Positions 6,898-7,184 of a stretch of DNA of 7,184 bases are shown here, one piece after another. The DNA comes from Bacteroidota bacterium. Lineage in GTDB: Bacteria > Bacteroidota > Bacteroidia > NS11-12g > UBA955. The notes beneath the pieces are model-generated. The model saw only the letters and a list, made by a program, of their open reading frames with translations, ran no database searches and was not told where the DNA came from. The stretch lies in contig SXYY01000044.1 in NCBI GenBank assembly GCA_005788145.1, positions 1 to 7,184 of the forward strand, in the 5' to 3' direction. The translations under genes and the position numbers were made by a program. Each line of letters begins with the position of its first letter. Within the stretch, counting starts at the first letter, position 1.

Positions 6898-7184
6898 CGG
6901 ATTTTGAGCAGGCCTATTTCTTGGGCATTGGCGGGATTGGCATGAGTGCCATTGCGCGGTATCTGTTGCAGATAGGGATGCCGGTGATGGGGTACGACAA
7001 GACGCCCACGCCGTTGACCGAGGCCCTTCGGGCCGAGGGCGCGGAAATCACCTTTGAGGATGCCGTTGCGGCTTTGCCGCAACGGGTTACACAGAACCTA
7101 AAAAATACATTATTCATTTTAACCCCCGCTATTCCCAAAAACCACCCCCAATGGGTTTGGCTTCAGGAACAGCAGGCCACCATA
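6876..7184 (+). CDS. murC: UDP-N-acetylmuramate:L-alanine ligase MurC, 5' part
   Basis: The frame runs open from ATG 6876 to the end of the window, giving 103 N-terminal residues of a protein that is usually about 450-480 long. The product is the cytoplasmic ligase that adds L-Ala to UDP-MurNAc, the first step of stem peptide assembly. The evidence is AYFLGIGGIGMSAIARYLL (13-31), the classic MurC Rossmann-like UDP-binding loop; GYDKTPTPLTEAL (39-51), with D41 at the end of the second strand; and LFILTPAIPKNHP (79-91), the counterpart of the conserved TPAIP/SSAI segment. The ATP-binding P-loop GTHGKTTT lies beyond the window. Related Mpl ligases share this fold, but the position right after murG fits MurC. 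Two GC-rich hairpins fall inside the visible part (7022-7034 and 7063-7085). Confidence 0.95.
   Translation, partial: MSTERRITDFEQAYFLGIGGIGMSAIARYLLQIGMPVMGYDKTPTPLTEALRAEGAEITFEDAVAALPQRVTQNLKNTLFILTPAIPKNHPQWVWLQEQQATI
7063..7085. repeat. Perfect inverted repeat, 10 bp arms, 3-base loop, inside murC
   Basis: CCGTTGCGGC at 7063-7072 is followed by TTT and then its exact reverse complement GCCGCAACGG at 7076-7085. In the murC frame it covers residues AVAALPQR at about 63-70. There is no T-run on either flank, so a simple intrinsic terminator is not supported. It may be chance within GC-rich Ala codons, or an RNA structure early in the murC message. Confidence 0.75.

Overview
The window is a densely packed stretch of the division and cell wall (dcw) cluster, with every gene on the + strand. 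The order is ftsI (3' end only), murE, mraY, murD, ftsW, murG, murC (5' end only). Junctions range from a 22 bp overlap to a 16 bp gap. I see no promoter, terminator, RNA gene, mobile element or CRISPR, so the window reads as the interior of one long operon. No stretch over 16 bases lacks a gene.

The organism is most likely a member of Bacteroidota (Bacteroidetes). The reasons are the gene order with no murF between murE and mraY, a division transpeptidase ending in a PASTA domain, an FtsW with a Bacteroidota-like APENLSTS segment, and the absence of clear Shine-Dalgarno sequences before the starts. I cannot place it below phylum. MurE carries the DNPR motif for meso-diaminopimelate, so the peptidoglycan should be the A1-gamma type usual in Gram-negative bacteria.

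Layout: bases 1-576 hold the end of the transpeptidase domain, a linker and one PASTA domain of FtsI. Bases 580-2040 encode MurE, 2052-3185 MraY, 3182-4516 MurD (from a TTG start overlapping the mraY stop), 4533-5708 FtsW, 5719-6897 MurG, and 6876 to the window end the first 103 residues of MurC.

The products form one pathway. MurC, MurD and MurE add L-Ala, D-Glu and meso-DAP in turn to UDP-MurNAc. MurF, absent here, would add D-Ala-D-Ala. MraY moves the product to undecaprenyl phosphate (lipid I) and MurG adds GlcNAc (lipid II). After flipping, FtsW polymerises the glycan at the septum and FtsI cross-links it.

I found no undescribed system; this is conserved housekeeping DNA. The points worth a second look are the TTG start of murD, the murG/murC overlap, a 10 bp perfect hairpin inside murC, and a marked change in arginine and glycine codon choice between murD and murG.
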